This document shows positions 19,299-28,062 of a stretch of 64,000 nt of DNA, one piece after another (the stretch's first letter is position 1; each line of letters opens with the position of its first letter). This DNA comes from Shewanella sediminis HAW-EB3 (GTDB taxonomy: Bacteria > Pseudomonadota > Gammaproteobacteria > Enterobacterales > Shewanellaceae), in the NCBI RefSeq assembly GCF_000018025.1, contig NC_009831.1, positions 186,001 through 250,000 of the forward strand. The letters are read 5' to 3'. Both the position numbers and the translations under genes were made by a program. The notes below the pieces were generated by a model, which ran no database searches, was not told the origin of the DNA, and was given only the letters and a program-made list of their open reading frames with translations.

Positions 19299-19877
19299 AT
19301 GATCACCATTTCCGATGCAGCTCAGGCCCATTTTGTTACTTTGTTAGCAGATCAGCCTGAAGGAACTCATATTCGTGTATTTGTAATTAGCCCAGGCACA
19401 GCAACGGCTGAGTGTGGCGTTTCATATTGTCCGCCTGACGCTGTCGAAGCCGATGATATGGAGTTCGAGTTCAATGGCTTTAATGCCATGGTCGACGAGA
19501 AGAGTGCTCCTTTCCTTGAAGAGGCAAGCATTGACTTCGTCACCGACCAATTAGGTTCACAGTTAACGCTTAAGGCGCCAAACGCTAAGATGCGTAAAGT
19601 GGCAAGCGACGCACCACTGAGTGAGCGTATCGATTATGTGATCCAGTCAGAGATCAACCCGCAACTTGCGAGTCATGGTGGTAACATCATGTTGGTCGAA
19701 GTGACTGAAGAGGGAACGGCTATCCTGCAGTTTGGTGGCGGTTGTAATGGTTGCTCTATGGTCGATGTCACGCTAAAAGATGGCATTGAAACACAGTTAC
19801 TCGAAAAGTTTCCTGGCGAGCTGACCGGTGTTAAAGATGTGACCGAACATCAACACGGCGATCACTCTTATCAGTAA
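19299..19877 (+). CDS. nfuA: Fe-S biogenesis protein NfuA
   Basis: A carrier of [4Fe-4S] clusters to target apoproteins. The 192-residue protein has a degenerate A-type N-terminal domain (about residues 1-95) and a C-terminal Nfu domain with the cluster-binding CxxC at Cys149/Cys152 ([19 protein letters not shown]). Architecture and length match the gammaproteobacterial NfuA. It is separated from gntX by the M14 peptidase gene on the other strand. Confidence 0.96.
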   Translation: MITISDAAQAHFVTLLADQPEGTHIRVFVISPGTATAECGVSYCPPDAVEADDMEFEFNGFNAMVDEKSAPFLEEASIDFVTDQLGSQLTLKAPNAKMRKVASDAPLSERIDYVIQSEINPQLASHGGNIMLVEVTEEGTAILQFGGGCNGCSMVDVTLKDGIETQLLEKFPGELTGVKDVTEHQHGDHSYQ

Positions 19878-19920
19878 CTGAAGAGTGTAGATTCGAGGGC
19901 TTAGGCTCTTGGATTAATAA

Positions 19921-19956
19921 AAAAAGCGAGTTGGTTATTAGCCAATTCGCTTTTTT
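19921..19956 (+). terminator. Intrinsic terminator after nfuA
   Basis: Stem AAAAAGCGA-G-TTGG pairing with CCAA-T-TCGCTTTTT around a 7-base loop, ending in a T-run. Confidence 0.85.
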
Positions 19957-19975
19957 AATGTCTGCGGTTCATGCA

Positions 19976-20225
19976 GAGATGACGCTGTGCTGGTGGAGCT
20001 GAGATGATGCTGCGCTGGTGGAGCTAAGATGACGCTGCGCTGGTGGAGCTAAGATGACGCTGCGCTGGTGGAGCTAAGATGACGCTGCGCTGGTAGAGCT
20101 AAGATGACGCTGCGCTGGTGGAGCTAAGATGACGCTGCGCTGGTGGAGCTAAGATGACGCTGCGCTGGTGGAGCTAAGATGATGCTGCGCTGGTGGAGCT
20201 GAGATGACGCTACGCTGGTAAGTTG
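19976..20225. repeat. Tandem array of about ten 25-bp units
   Basis: The unit AAGATGACGCTGCGCTGG (18 bases) plus TGGAGCT repeats head to tail with no spacers from 19976. Units 3, 4, 6, 7 and 8 are identical. Units 1, 2, 5 and 9 differ at one to three positions, and the tenth is degenerate at its 3' end. 25 is not a multiple of 3 and no open frame uses it as a coding repeat. Origin and function unknown. Confidence 0.93.
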
Positions 20226-20288
20226 TAGGACCGGCTTTAGCCGGGAAAGAATGAACCTTTGAACCTCGGGGCTAAAGCCCCTCCTACA
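20224..20288. repeat. REP-like imperfect inverted repeat
   Basis: GTAGGACCGGCTTTAGCCGG and CGGGGCTAAAGCCCCTCCTAC form two arms that are inverted relative to each other, about 25 bases apart. Each arm also has its own stem around TTTA or TAAA. This is the layout of REP/BIME-type elements. Confidence 0.65.
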
Positions 20289-20293
20289 GAATA

Positions 20294-20347
20294 GGGCGAA
20301 GCCCGTCGAATAGGCGGAGCCGTCCGCGAAGCGATAGGCCGAAGGCC
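20294..20347. repeat. Run of four short GAA/GGA triloop hairpins
   Basis: GGGC-GAA-GCCC (20294), GGC-GGA-GCC (20313), CGC-GAA-GCG (20325) and GGCC-GAA-GGCC (20337) follow one another. The last three start exactly 12 bases apart. The run ends 23 bases before the dinF stop codon. Confidence 0.7.
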
Positions 20348-20369
20348 GTCATCTTGGCCTAAGTAAAAT

Positions 20370-21707
20370 CTAGAACCCTTTATTCCTCAACCGATATCGA
20401 TAATGCAGCGTCAATGTCATGCTTCTCGCTAACATGAAGGCACTCATCGCGGCCCATAGTGCATGATTACCCATATCTTGCAGGAGATACCAGATGGGAA
20501 AGAACACCCCAAAGGTCGAGATGATCATGCTGTTTCGCATCACTTTCCCCATAGCTGCACCTATGTAGACACCATCGAAAAGGTAAGAGCCGAATGAGAG
20601 AAGGGGCAAGATGATGATCCAAAACAGGTATTGTTCGGCGACGAGTCGTACAGCTTCAATACTTGTTAGCAGGTTAATGATGGCCCCTCCACCGAAGGCG
20701 AAGAGTAGGGTGAACAGGATTGCTGAGATGCCAGACCAGAGCCAGGCTAACGTGACGCTGTCTCGCATTAACGCTTTATTCCTCTGGCCATAGGCCCTTC
20801 CCACTTCGGCTTCTGCATAATAAGCGATACCATCCAGAGCATAGGAGATCAAAAGCAGGAGGTTAAGGAGTACGGCATTGGCCGCGACGGTATTATCTCC
20901 CAGACCCGCGCCTTGAAATGTCATGAAGGCAAAGGCGATTTGCAGGCATAAGCTTCGGATAAAAATATCGGCATTAAGGCTGAGCAGTTGATGGTAGCTG
21001 GTGAGGCTAAGCGTTTTGCTGAGCTTGAAAAGGTCGAATCCCCCAGTTTTTTGAACTTGCTTATAGACCATCATTAAGGCGACTAAAAAACCAGAGATAT
21101 CGGCAAATACCGAAGCGAGAGCGGCACCTTTTACTCCCCAATCTAAACCGAGAACAAAAAGTAGATCCAGTGCTATATTAACGGTGTTTGCTACGATCAG
21201 TTGCCACATCGCCGCTTTAGGTTGTTGCCGTCCAAGCAGCCAGCCTAAGAGTACTAGGTTGAGCAGGGCGAAGGGCGTTGACCAAATTCGTATCTGAAAA
21301 TACTCACGACAATATCGTTCGACTTCAGCCGTTGCGTCGGTGAGCATTAAGGCCCCATTTAAGATGGGGAGTTGCAGTACTATGGCACTTAACCCTAAAA
21401 TGAGCGCTAGACTACCCGCTTGAAGTAAGAGTTTGTATTGTGCTTGTGTATCGCCGGCACCAAAGGATTGAGCGACTAAGCCTGTTGTCGCCATTCGAAG
21501 AAAACCGAGCATCCAAAGAATGAGGGTGATGATTGTAGAGCCAACAGCCACTCCTCCTAAATAATAGGCGTTACTTAAATGACCCACCACAGCAGTATCT
21601 ACCAACCCCAGTAAGGGGACTGTGATATTTGACAATATCATAGGTAGGGCGAGTGCTAATAACTGTCTGTTCTTCTGTCTGTTGCGGAGTAATTCGACTG
21701 GAGTCAT
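20370..21707 (-). CDS. dinF: MATE family efflux transporter DinF
   Basis: A multidrug/toxin extrusion antiporter of 445 residues with 12 predicted membrane helices in two six-helix halves. The segments LALPMILSNITVPLLGLVDTA (helix 1) and HLSNAYYLGGVAVGS match the DinF subgroup. In E. coli dinF lies in the lexA operon and is SOS-controlled. Here lexA is 20 kb away and no SOS box was seen in front, so SOS control is not supported. The start is divergent from the polysaccharide deacetylase 23 bases away. Confidence 0.87.
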   Translation of the reverse strand: MTPVELLRNRQKNRQLLALALPMILSNITVPLLGLVDTAVVGHLSNAYYLGGVAVGSTIITLILWMLGFLRMATTGLVAQSFGAGDTQAQYKLLLQAGSLALILGLSAIVLQLPILNGALMLTDATAEVERYCREYFQIRIWSTPFALLNLVLLGWLLGRQQPKAAMWQLIVANTVNIALDLLFVLGLDWGVKGAALASVFADISGFLVALMMVYKQVQKTGGFDLFKLSKTLSLTSYHQLLSLNADIFIRSLCLQIAFAFMTFQGAGLGDNTVAANAVLLNLLLLISYALDGIAYYAEAEVGRAYGQRNKALMRDSVTLAWLWSGISAILFTLLFAFGGGAIINLLTSIEAVRLVAEQYLFWIIILPLLSFGSYLFDGVYIGAAMGKVMRNSMIISTFGVFFPIWYLLQDMGNHALWAAMSAFMLARSMTLTLHYRYRLRNKGF

Positions 21708-21730
21708 ATCATCTCAGAGGTTCAAATTTT

Positions 21731-22792
21731 ATGTTTAAAGTTGCTGTAATAAGGCTGCTAATACTACTTGGCTGCTCAATGTTTGGTTTTTCGGTTCACT
21801 CTGCAGTGATTTTGCAATATCACCATGTATCTGAAGATACGCCTGCTATCACCAGTGTGACCCCTGCTCAATTTAGCGAGCAGATGCAATATCTGGCCGA
21901 TAATGATTTTGTTGTGACGCCGCTTTCACAAGTGGTCGATGCCATTAAAAGTGAGCAGGAATTACCGGCCAAAACGGTAGTGATAACGTTTGACGATGGT
22001 TATCAAAGCATTGCTAAGACGGCTCACCCTATTTTAAAGGAATATGGATTCCCCTACACGGTATTTGTCTCGGTCGAGCCGATTAAAGCAAGGTATCGCG
22101 GCATGATGAGTTGGGACGACCTCATCGGGCTCTCCCGTGAGGGGGCTGAGATTGCTAACCACAGCTGGGGACACGAGCACCTGATACGTCAACTGGAAGG
22201 TGAATCACAGGATCAGTGGCTGGCGCGTATTGAGGAAAATATTCTTAATACAGAGGAGGAGATAAGCAAAGCTACGGGCCAAAGCCATAAGATGCTGGCC
22301 TACCCCTATGGGGAGTACAATCAAGCGATAGAGTCGATGTTGAGTCAGCATGGCTTTATCGGATTAGGCCAGCAGTCTGGGGCTGCAGGCCCCTATTCCC
22401 CTTTAACGGCTCTGCCGAGATTTCCGGTTGCGGGTGTCTATGCCGAGCTGCCGAGTTTAAAGGTTAAGCTGCATAGTTTGAATATGCCTGTTTTATCACA
22501 AACCCATAGTGATCCTGAGTTGAAAATGGGTCAGTGGCGTCCCGAATTAAGGGTCACGTTGGATATGTCGGATATCTATCCACACCAGATGATGTGCTTC
22601 ATACAGGGGCAGGGAGCTAAAAAACCGTTATGGTTGAGTGCGAATGAATTCAGTATTCGAGCCGAATTTGATCTACCCGCTGGGCGATCCAGATATAACT
22701 GCACCGCGCCAAGCAAGAGCAGATCGGGTTACTACTGGTTTTCACAACCTTGGGTGAGAGCCAAGGATGATGGAACATGGATTAAGGAGTAG
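21731..22792 (+). CDS. Exported polysaccharide deacetylase (NodB domain)
   Basis: A 353-residue protein with a signal peptide (residues 1-24). The NodB/CE4 domain follows: TFDDGYQS (motif 1, metal Asp) and ANHSWGHEHL (motif 2, H-x(3)-H) are intact, and AYPYGEY matches motif 3. The early segment ILQYHHVSEDTPAITSVTP resembles the PgaB-type N-terminal deacetylase. The C-terminal 110 residues are beta-rich and unassigned. The ATG at 21731 is chosen over an upstream in-frame codon because it starts the signal peptide and has AGAGG ahead. It acts on an extracellular or periplasmic glycan; the substrate is unknown. Confidence 0.85.
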   Translation: MFKVAVIRLLILLGCSMFGFSVHSAVILQYHHVSEDTPAITSVTPAQFSEQMQYLADNDFVVTPLSQVVDAIKSEQELPAKTVVITFDDGYQSIAKTAHPILKEYGFPYTVFVSVEPIKARYRGMMSWDDLIGLSREGAEIANHSWGHEHLIRQLEGESQDQWLARIEENILNTEEEISKATGQSHKMLAYPYGEYNQAIESMLSQHGFIGLGQQSGAAGPYSPLTALPRFPVAGVYAELPSLKVKLHSLNMPVLSQTHSDPELKMGQWRPELRVTLDMSDIYPHQMMCFIQGQGAKKPLWLSANEFSIRAEFDLPAGRSRYNCTAPSKSRSGYYWFSQPWVRAKDDGTWIKE

Positions 22793-22819
22793 TCGGTGAA
22801 AGCCTGAGCATGTATAACA

Positions 22820-23857
22820 CTAAGCTTGCGAGGCATTTTTCATGACTGACAGGAGCTTTGCCGGGATCCTGTCTATATGTAACTCCTCACAATTGGCATC
22901 CAGCTCTACGGCTGCCCCCGGCATTCCCCAAACCACCGAGCTGGCCTCATCTTGTGCCAGAGTGTAAGCGCCGCTCTGTTTCATATTCAGCAAGCCTTTG
23001 GCCCCATCTTTCCCCATACCGGTAAGGATCACGCCTAATGCCGATTTTCCGGCAGTTTCGGCGACACTATCGAATAGCACATCGACAGAGGGTTTATGCC
23101 TGTTGACCGGCTCACTATCTAAGAGCCTGGTATAAAGCAGGCCTCCTCTTTTCTCGATGATGAGGTGAGCACTTCCCGGAGCGATATAGGCAGTTCCTGG
23201 CTTTAATAGTTCTCCACCCTGAGCTTCTATCACTCTCATGCTGGCATGACTGTCCAATCGTTTGGCAAATGAAGCACTAAATGCGGCCGGGATATGCTGT
23301 GCTATGACGATGGGAGGAACATCTGAGGGAAGTTGGCAGATTAAACGCTGTATAGCTTCGGTGCCACCGGTCGAGGCACCAATCGCAATCAGCTGATTCT
23401 GTGAACAGCCTGTCGGTGACGTGCAGAGCTTGGGGGCTGGAATGGGGGAGGTTGGACGGACTTTACTCTTGGCTGCGAAGCGTACCTTTTCAATCAGCTC
23501 ATCTCGATATTCCATCAGTTTATTAGTCAGATCTGACTTAGGCTTAGAGATGAAGTCAACGGCACCTATGGACAGTGCTTCCAGCGTTACAGCCGCCCCT
23601 TTTTCGGTGAGAGTCGAGATCATGACAACGGGCATGGGTCTGAGCTTCATGAGATTGCGCAGGAAGGCTATTCCATCCATTTTAGGCATCTCAATATCCA
23701 GAGTCAGCACATCCGGGTTAAATCTTTTTATCAGCTCTCTGGCTTCATAGGGATCTTCGGCGGCACCAACGACACTGATGTCGGAGGTGTCACTAAGCAG
23801 GTGAGTCAGTAGTTGCCTAACCAGCGGAGAGTCATCAACGATTAAAACTTTTATCAT
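22820..23857 (-). CDS. cheB: Chemotaxis protein-glutamate methylesterase CheB
   Basis: Removes methyl groups from (and deamidates) receptor glutamates after phosphorylation. The 345-residue protein has a receiver domain with Asp54 (LTLDIEMPKMDG) and KPKSDL. A linker leads to the methylesterase domain with the catalytic triad Ser162 (GASTGGTEA), His188 (AQHIPAAF) and Asp284 (GMGKDGAKG). Positions agree with E. coli CheB. It is the last gene of the che operon, 103 bases after cheR. Confidence 0.96.
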   Translation of the reverse strand: MIKVLIVDDSPLVRQLLTHLLSDTSDISVVGAAEDPYEARELIKRFNPDVLTLDIEMPKMDGIAFLRNLMKLRPMPVVMISTLTEKGAAVTLEALSIGAVDFISKPKSDLTNKLMEYRDELIEKVRFAAKSKVRPTSPIPAPKLCTSPTGCSQNQLIAIGASTGGTEAIQRLICQLPSDVPPIVIAQHIPAAFSASFAKRLDSHASMRVIEAQGGELLKPGTAYIAPGSAHLIIEKRGGLLYTRLLDSEPVNRHKPSVDVLFDSVAETAGKSALGVILTGMGKDGAKGLLNMKQSGAYTLAQDEASSVVWGMPGAAVELDANCEELHIDRIPAKLLSVMKNASQA

Positions 23858-23960
23858 AACCTCTATCCTTGTCGCTGCACTTGGTCAATCTTTGACCTGA
23901 GGTGAAATCTATTCTAAAGAGTAAAGGTGTCGCGCTGCAACAATAGCAGCTAATTTATTC

Positions 23961-24803
23961 CTAGAGGTTAGCAACGGAACGCTTCGTCTGTTGCAACTTA
24001 TTATCGCCGTGTCCTATCGGTCTATAAATCGTTTGCCCGATAAGATCAAAATCTTCAGAAATATGAGTCAATGTTTCCGAGTGTCCGATGAATAGGTAAC
24101 CTTGCGGGCTGAGCAGCTTTCTGAACCTGGCGATAATTTTTTTCTTAGTCTCATTATCGAAATAGATGAGGACATTTCTGCAAAAAATCACGTCAAAGGG
24201 TCCCTTCATCGGCCACTCTCCCAATAGGTTTAGTTGCTTAAAATGGATCATCTTCTGAACGCTGGAACGCATCTGAACTTTTTGACCATTGTCAGTCTGG
24301 CGCGCATATTTATCGGCATATCGTCTGGGTAAATTGGTCACGGAATCACTGGCATAACTGCCAATAGAGGCCTTGCTAAGCACATCGGTGTCAAGATCCG
24401 TTGCCAAAACTTTAAGGTCCCACTCTACCCCTGAAAAATGTTGCTCCAATATCATGGCAATACTGTAAGGCTCCTCGCCGGTAGAGCAGGCCGATGACCA
24501 AACCCTGAGGCGCCTGTTCTTATTTTTCTTCCATTTGGGGATCACCTTGCTCTCCAGGTATTTGAAATGGTGCTCCTCCCTGAAAAATGCGGTCAAATTG
24601 GTTGTGAGAGCATTTACAAAGTTGATCATCTCGTCCGGAGTACGTTGAATATGGGAGCAGTATTGTGAAAAATTGCCTAAATTCAGATGGCGTAATCGTC
24701 GACTGAGTCTCGAGTACACCATGTGTTTCTTCCTTTCCGGCAGTACGATTCCCGTTTTTTCATAGGCAAGACTTTGAATAAAATCAAAGTCTGCCTGTGT
24801 CAT
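23961..24803 (-). CDS. cheR: Chemotaxis protein methyltransferase CheR
   Basis: Methylates receptor glutamates using SAM. About 280 residues: N-terminal helical domain (YSRLSRRLRHLNLGNFSQY), then the SAM-binding domain with RVWSSACSTGEEPYSIAM and FCRNVLIYFD. A beta-subdomain that would bind a receptor C-terminal pentapeptide is expected in between. A longer frame beginning at a GTG at 24860 overlaps the receptor gene. The ATG at 24803 is preferred because AAGGAG lies 6 bases upstream. It directly follows the MCP whose tail carries W-x-x-F. Confidence 0.95.
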   Translation of the reverse strand: MTQADFDFIQSLAYEKTGIVLPERKKHMVYSRLSRRLRHLNLGNFSQYCSHIQRTPDEMINFVNALTTNLTAFFREEHHFKYLESKVIPKWKKNKNRRLRVWSSACSTGEEPYSIAMILEQHFSGVEWDLKVLATDLDTDVLSKASIGSYASDSVTNLPRRYADKYARQTDNGQKVQMRSSVQKMIHFKQLNLLGEWPMKGPFDVIFCRNVLIYFDNETKKKIIARFRKLLSPQGYLFIGHSETLTHISEDFDLIGQTIYRPIGHGDNKLQQTKRSVANL

Positions 24804-24844
24804 AGAAAACTCCTTTTCATCTATGATTTCCAATTCCTCGTCTC

Positions 24845-27436
24845 CTAAAATTCGTTCCACTCTTCACTGCTGATATTCAGGTTTCCGTGAGTGTCTCCCG
24901 AAACGAGTGCTAATGGTGCCGATGTTATTCCTGAACTGGTTTGTTCTTTAGCCTGGAAGAAACTGAGCTGACTCTTCATGTTGCGGGCCTGTTCGGCCAT
25001 GGCATCTCCTGCCGCTGATACCTGCTCCACCAAGGCCGCATTTTGTTGAGTCATCTCATCCATTTGGGAGATAGCCTTATTCACTTCCTGAATGCCTGAA
25101 GATTGTTGCTCTGACGCTATGCTTATCTGGCTAATCATGTCGGCCACTTTAGTCACGGCCTGCACAATATCCTGAAGTGTGTCACCCGACTGGTTAACCA
25201 GTTGAGTTCCGTCGGTGACCTTACCTACGCTGTCGCGTATCAGCTCCTTAATCTCTTTGGCGGCGCCGGCGCTGCGTTGAGCCAGATTTCTGACCTCTCC
25301 GGCGACGACGGCAAAACCACGACCCTGTTCACCGGCTCGCGCCGCTTCGACTGCCGCATTGAGTGCCAGCAGGTTGGTCTGGAAGGCTATCTCATCGATG
25401 ACACCTATGATGTCAGATATCCGCTTGCTGGAGTCATTGATGGCTTCCATTGCAGTGACGGCTTGTTCAACCACCTTACCGCCATGATCGGCTTTAGAAT
25501 TGGCTTCCTGAGCCAACTCATTGGCGAGCGTTGCATTTTGAGCGCTTTGAGTCACGGTTGCGGTCATCTCTTCCATGCTTGAAGCTGTCTCCTCCAGTGA
25601 GGCGGCTTGCTCTTCGGTTCGCTGACTAAGATCCGCGTTGCCCTGTGCAATCTCTTCGGCCCCGGAGGTCACCGTGTTGGCAGATTCGTTGATGCCACCT
25701 ATCACTTCGGTAAGCCTGGAAGCCGTCGCGTTTGCGTCCTGTTGCAGTTTTTCAAATTGACCTTCATATTCGCCATCGATCTGACGGGTTAGATCGCCCT
25801 TTGCGAGTCCATCGAACATGTTGACCACATCTGAAATTACATTGTCAGCAATCCCAACTAATCGATTTAATCCATTAGATAGGTTAAGGAAGAATCCCTC
25901 TTTTCCTTCGATTGAAACTCTATGACTCAAGTCTCCTGACGTCGCCGATGAGATAATGGTGTCGATCTCATGTTCGATGGCAACCTCTGCGGTGCGGTCT
26001 GTCCATTCCACTACCGTGCCTATGCTCTCTCCGTTATCATCTTTGATTGGGTTAGCCACAACTTTGAATGTGCGTCCGCCGACCTTGAGTTGGCTGGAAT
26101 AGGTTGTCGATAAACTGCCTAATAAGTTACGTTGATGGCTGGGGTTTTTATGGAAACCATCGATATTTACGCCGATAAGATTATTGGCATCGAAGTTGGG
26201 CAGATCTTTCACTATATCTGATTGCGCCGCTTTGAACATGTTCCCGACGGCGTTATTCATGTAGATGATATTAAGATCTGTATCTGCCACCATGGTATTT
26301 GCCGATACATTATCGAGTGCTTGCTTGATACGAGCATTTTCCGAAGCGAGTCTTAGATCTTCCGCTTCCTTAGCTAATTTAGCGGTAACATCTTGCCATT
26401 CAACTACGGTACCTGTGCGCTCTCCGTTATTGAAAACCGGGGTCGCTATCAAGGTGAAATCCAGGCCTGCGACTTTTATACTGGCTTCATAGCTGCCGGT
26501 TAAATTATCCAGTACTTTTCTTTGGTGCGATGGGCTCTTATGGAAGATGTCTATGTTATTGCCGATAAGCTCTTTGACATTGAAGTTCGGTAGACTCTGT
26601 TGAAGTGTCTTTTCATTATCTCCCAACATCTCGTTGACCGAGTCATTGAGATAGATGATGTTGTAGTCGACATCGGCCATCATGACGTTGGCTTTACAGA
26701 CATCTAATGCTTGCTTGATGCGGCTCGTTTCGGAGGCTAGTCTCTGCTCCTTAGCCTCTTTTGCTAATTTTGCAGTGACATCTTGCCATTCGACGACGGT
26801 GCCGGTTCGTACACCATTTAAAAATATGGGGCTGGCGATTAAATTGAAATTAAGGCCTGCTACTTCAATGTTAACCTCGTAGCTTGAATTTAAGCCGTCG
26901 AGCATTCTTCTCTGATGTGAAGGGTTTTTATGAAAAATATCGATGTTCTTACCGATAAGATTTTTGGCATCGAAGTTGGGTAAACCCGTTTTAAGGGTCT
27001 TCTCATTTTCTAAGAGCATTTCGTTGACTGAGTCATTCATATAGGTGATGTTGTAATCGACATCAGCCATCATGACGTTGGTCTTACAGACGTCTAGCGC
27101 CTTGGTAATCGTTTCGTTTTGCAGTTGTTTTTCATGTAAATTCCCGATTTTATTGGTGAGCAATTCCCAATTAGGAATATCAATATCTGAAAACGTTATT
27201 TTCTCTCTGCTCCCCAGAGCCCGGCTCACCTCATTGAGTGCCTGTTCGCTTAATTTTTGTGATTGGTTATGTTTCACAAGCCCTGAGGCAATGAGCATGA
27301 TGGCAATGATTTGAGTTGCAACAACCCAGCTCGTCGCCTGATCTGAAAATAGTAATCCTAATGAAATAAGGATTAGAACCAAACCAGCAATGGGTAAGCT
27401 GTTTGCATTCGATAGGTTGGAGTTTTGTGATTCCAT
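24845..27436 (-). CDS. Methyl-accepting chemotaxis protein with three tandem PAS modules
   Basis: An 863-residue receptor. Two membrane helices close together near residues 14-32 and 36-54 leave almost no periplasmic loop. Three PAS modules follow with an exact 130-residue period (about 112-241, 242-371 and 372-490), each with ADxDxNIxYMN, DIFHKxPSHQR and [13 protein letters not shown] blocks. Then come HAMP (about 500-560), the MA signalling domain with hairpin tip [20 protein letters not shown], and a tail ending in EWNEF. The tail matches the W-x-x-F tether for CheR/CheB. The input is probably cytoplasmic (ligand, redox or energy state); any PAS cofactor is unknown. Confidence 0.93.
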   Translation of the reverse strand: MESQNSNLSNANSLPIAGLVLILISLGLLFSDQATSWVVATQIIAIMLIASGLVKHNQSQKLSEQALNEVSRALGSREKITFSDIDIPNWELLTNKIGNLHEKQLQNETITKALDVCKTNVMMADVDYNITYMNDSVNEMLLENEKTLKTGLPNFDAKNLIGKNIDIFHKNPSHQRRMLDGLNSSYEVNIEVAGLNFNLIASPIFLNGVRTGTVVEWQDVTAKLAKEAKEQRLASETSRIKQALDVCKANVMMADVDYNIIYLNDSVNEMLGDNEKTLQQSLPNFNVKELIGNNIDIFHKSPSHQRKVLDNLTGSYEASIKVAGLDFTLIATPVFNNGERTGTVVEWQDVTAKLAKEAEDLRLASENARIKQALDNVSANTMVADTDLNIIYMNNAVGNMFKAAQSDIVKDLPNFDANNLIGVNIDGFHKNPSHQRNLLGSLSTTYSSQLKVGGRTFKVVANPIKDDNGESIGTVVEWTDRTAEVAIEHEIDTIISSATSGDLSHRVSIEGKEGFFLNLSNGLNRLVGIADNVISDVVNMFDGLAKGDLTRQIDGEYEGQFEKLQQDANATASRLTEVIGGINESANTVTSGAEEIAQGNADLSQRTEEQAASLEETASSMEEMTATVTQSAQNATLANELAQEANSKADHGGKVVEQAVTAMEAINDSSKRISDIIGVIDEIAFQTNLLALNAAVEAARAGEQGRGFAVVAGEVRNLAQRSAGAAKEIKELIRDSVGKVTDGTQLVNQSGDTLQDIVQAVTKVADMISQISIASEQQSSGIQEVNKAISQMDEMTQQNAALVEQVSAAGDAMAEQARNMKSQLSFFQAKEQTSSGITSAPLALVSGDTHGNLNISSEEWNEF
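25967..27103 (-). repeat. Intragenic triplication of a 390-bp PAS unit
   Basis: Three consecutive coding units of 130 codons within the MCP gene. Units 1 and 2 are the most alike (for example both contain [11 protein letters not shown]). Unit 3 is more diverged. Boundaries are approximate at the 3' unit. Confidence 0.8.
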
Positions 27437-27459
27437 TCGTTGATCCTCGTTATACCAGT

Positions 27460-28011
27460 TTATGCATTAACAGCTTGTGGCTGCTGGGCATCAATATTGT
27501 TAATTAAATTAGAAAGTTGAGATGCTTCAGGCAAAACCTCACTGCCGAGGAGCATATTAATGTCCAGTAAGATAACCATCTTATCTGCGGCGTTGGTAAG
27601 CCCTTTTATAAAGCTCAGATTAGTGTCGTCGCCAAAATCGGGTGCATCGCGCACATCGGCATCATTCACACTAAACACATCGGAAACGGCATCGACAACA
27701 ATACCTATGACTTTGTGCTCATCAGACATGGCAACCTTAACGACTATGACTACGGTTGTGGCTCCATATTCGAGAGTCTCAATACCAAACCTCTGTCTCA
27801 GATCTATGATGGGTACTATGGTCCCCCTGAGGTTAATAACACCCTTCACATGACTGGGGGAGTTTGGAATGACTGTCGTCGCTTCCCAGCCTCTAATCTC
27901 TTGTACAGAAAGAATATCGACACCATATTCTTCGCTAGCCATGATGAAAGTTAAATATTGTTGACTGGCATCATCCATATTGGCCTGCTCTTGTTGGGTT
28001 AGCTCTGTCAT
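27460..28011 (-). CDS. cheW: Chemotaxis scaffold protein CheW
   Basis: Couples receptors to CheA. A 183-residue protein with the CheW beta-barrel pattern: [40 protein letters not shown], and [18 protein letters not shown]. It has short N- and C-terminal extensions beyond the core. It sits between cheA (51 bases upstream) and the MCP gene (23 bases downstream). Confidence 0.96.
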   Translation of the reverse strand: MTELTQQEQANMDDASQQYLTFIMASEEYGVDILSVQEIRGWEATTVIPNSPSHVKGVINLRGTIVPIIDLRQRFGIETLEYGATTVVIVVKVAMSDEHKVIGIVVDAVSDVFSVNDADVRDAPDFGDDTNLSFIKGLTNAADKMVILLDINMLLGSEVLPEASQLSNLINNIDAQQPQAVNA

Positions 28012-28062
28012 ATTTTCAAGCTCCGTCTTCCTTGTTTTACCGTGAGGATTAACTTTTTGCTT

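Noticed and set aside
19976..20225. 25-bp repeat array considered as CRISPR
   Set aside because: Units are direct tandem copies without spacers and no cas genes are present.
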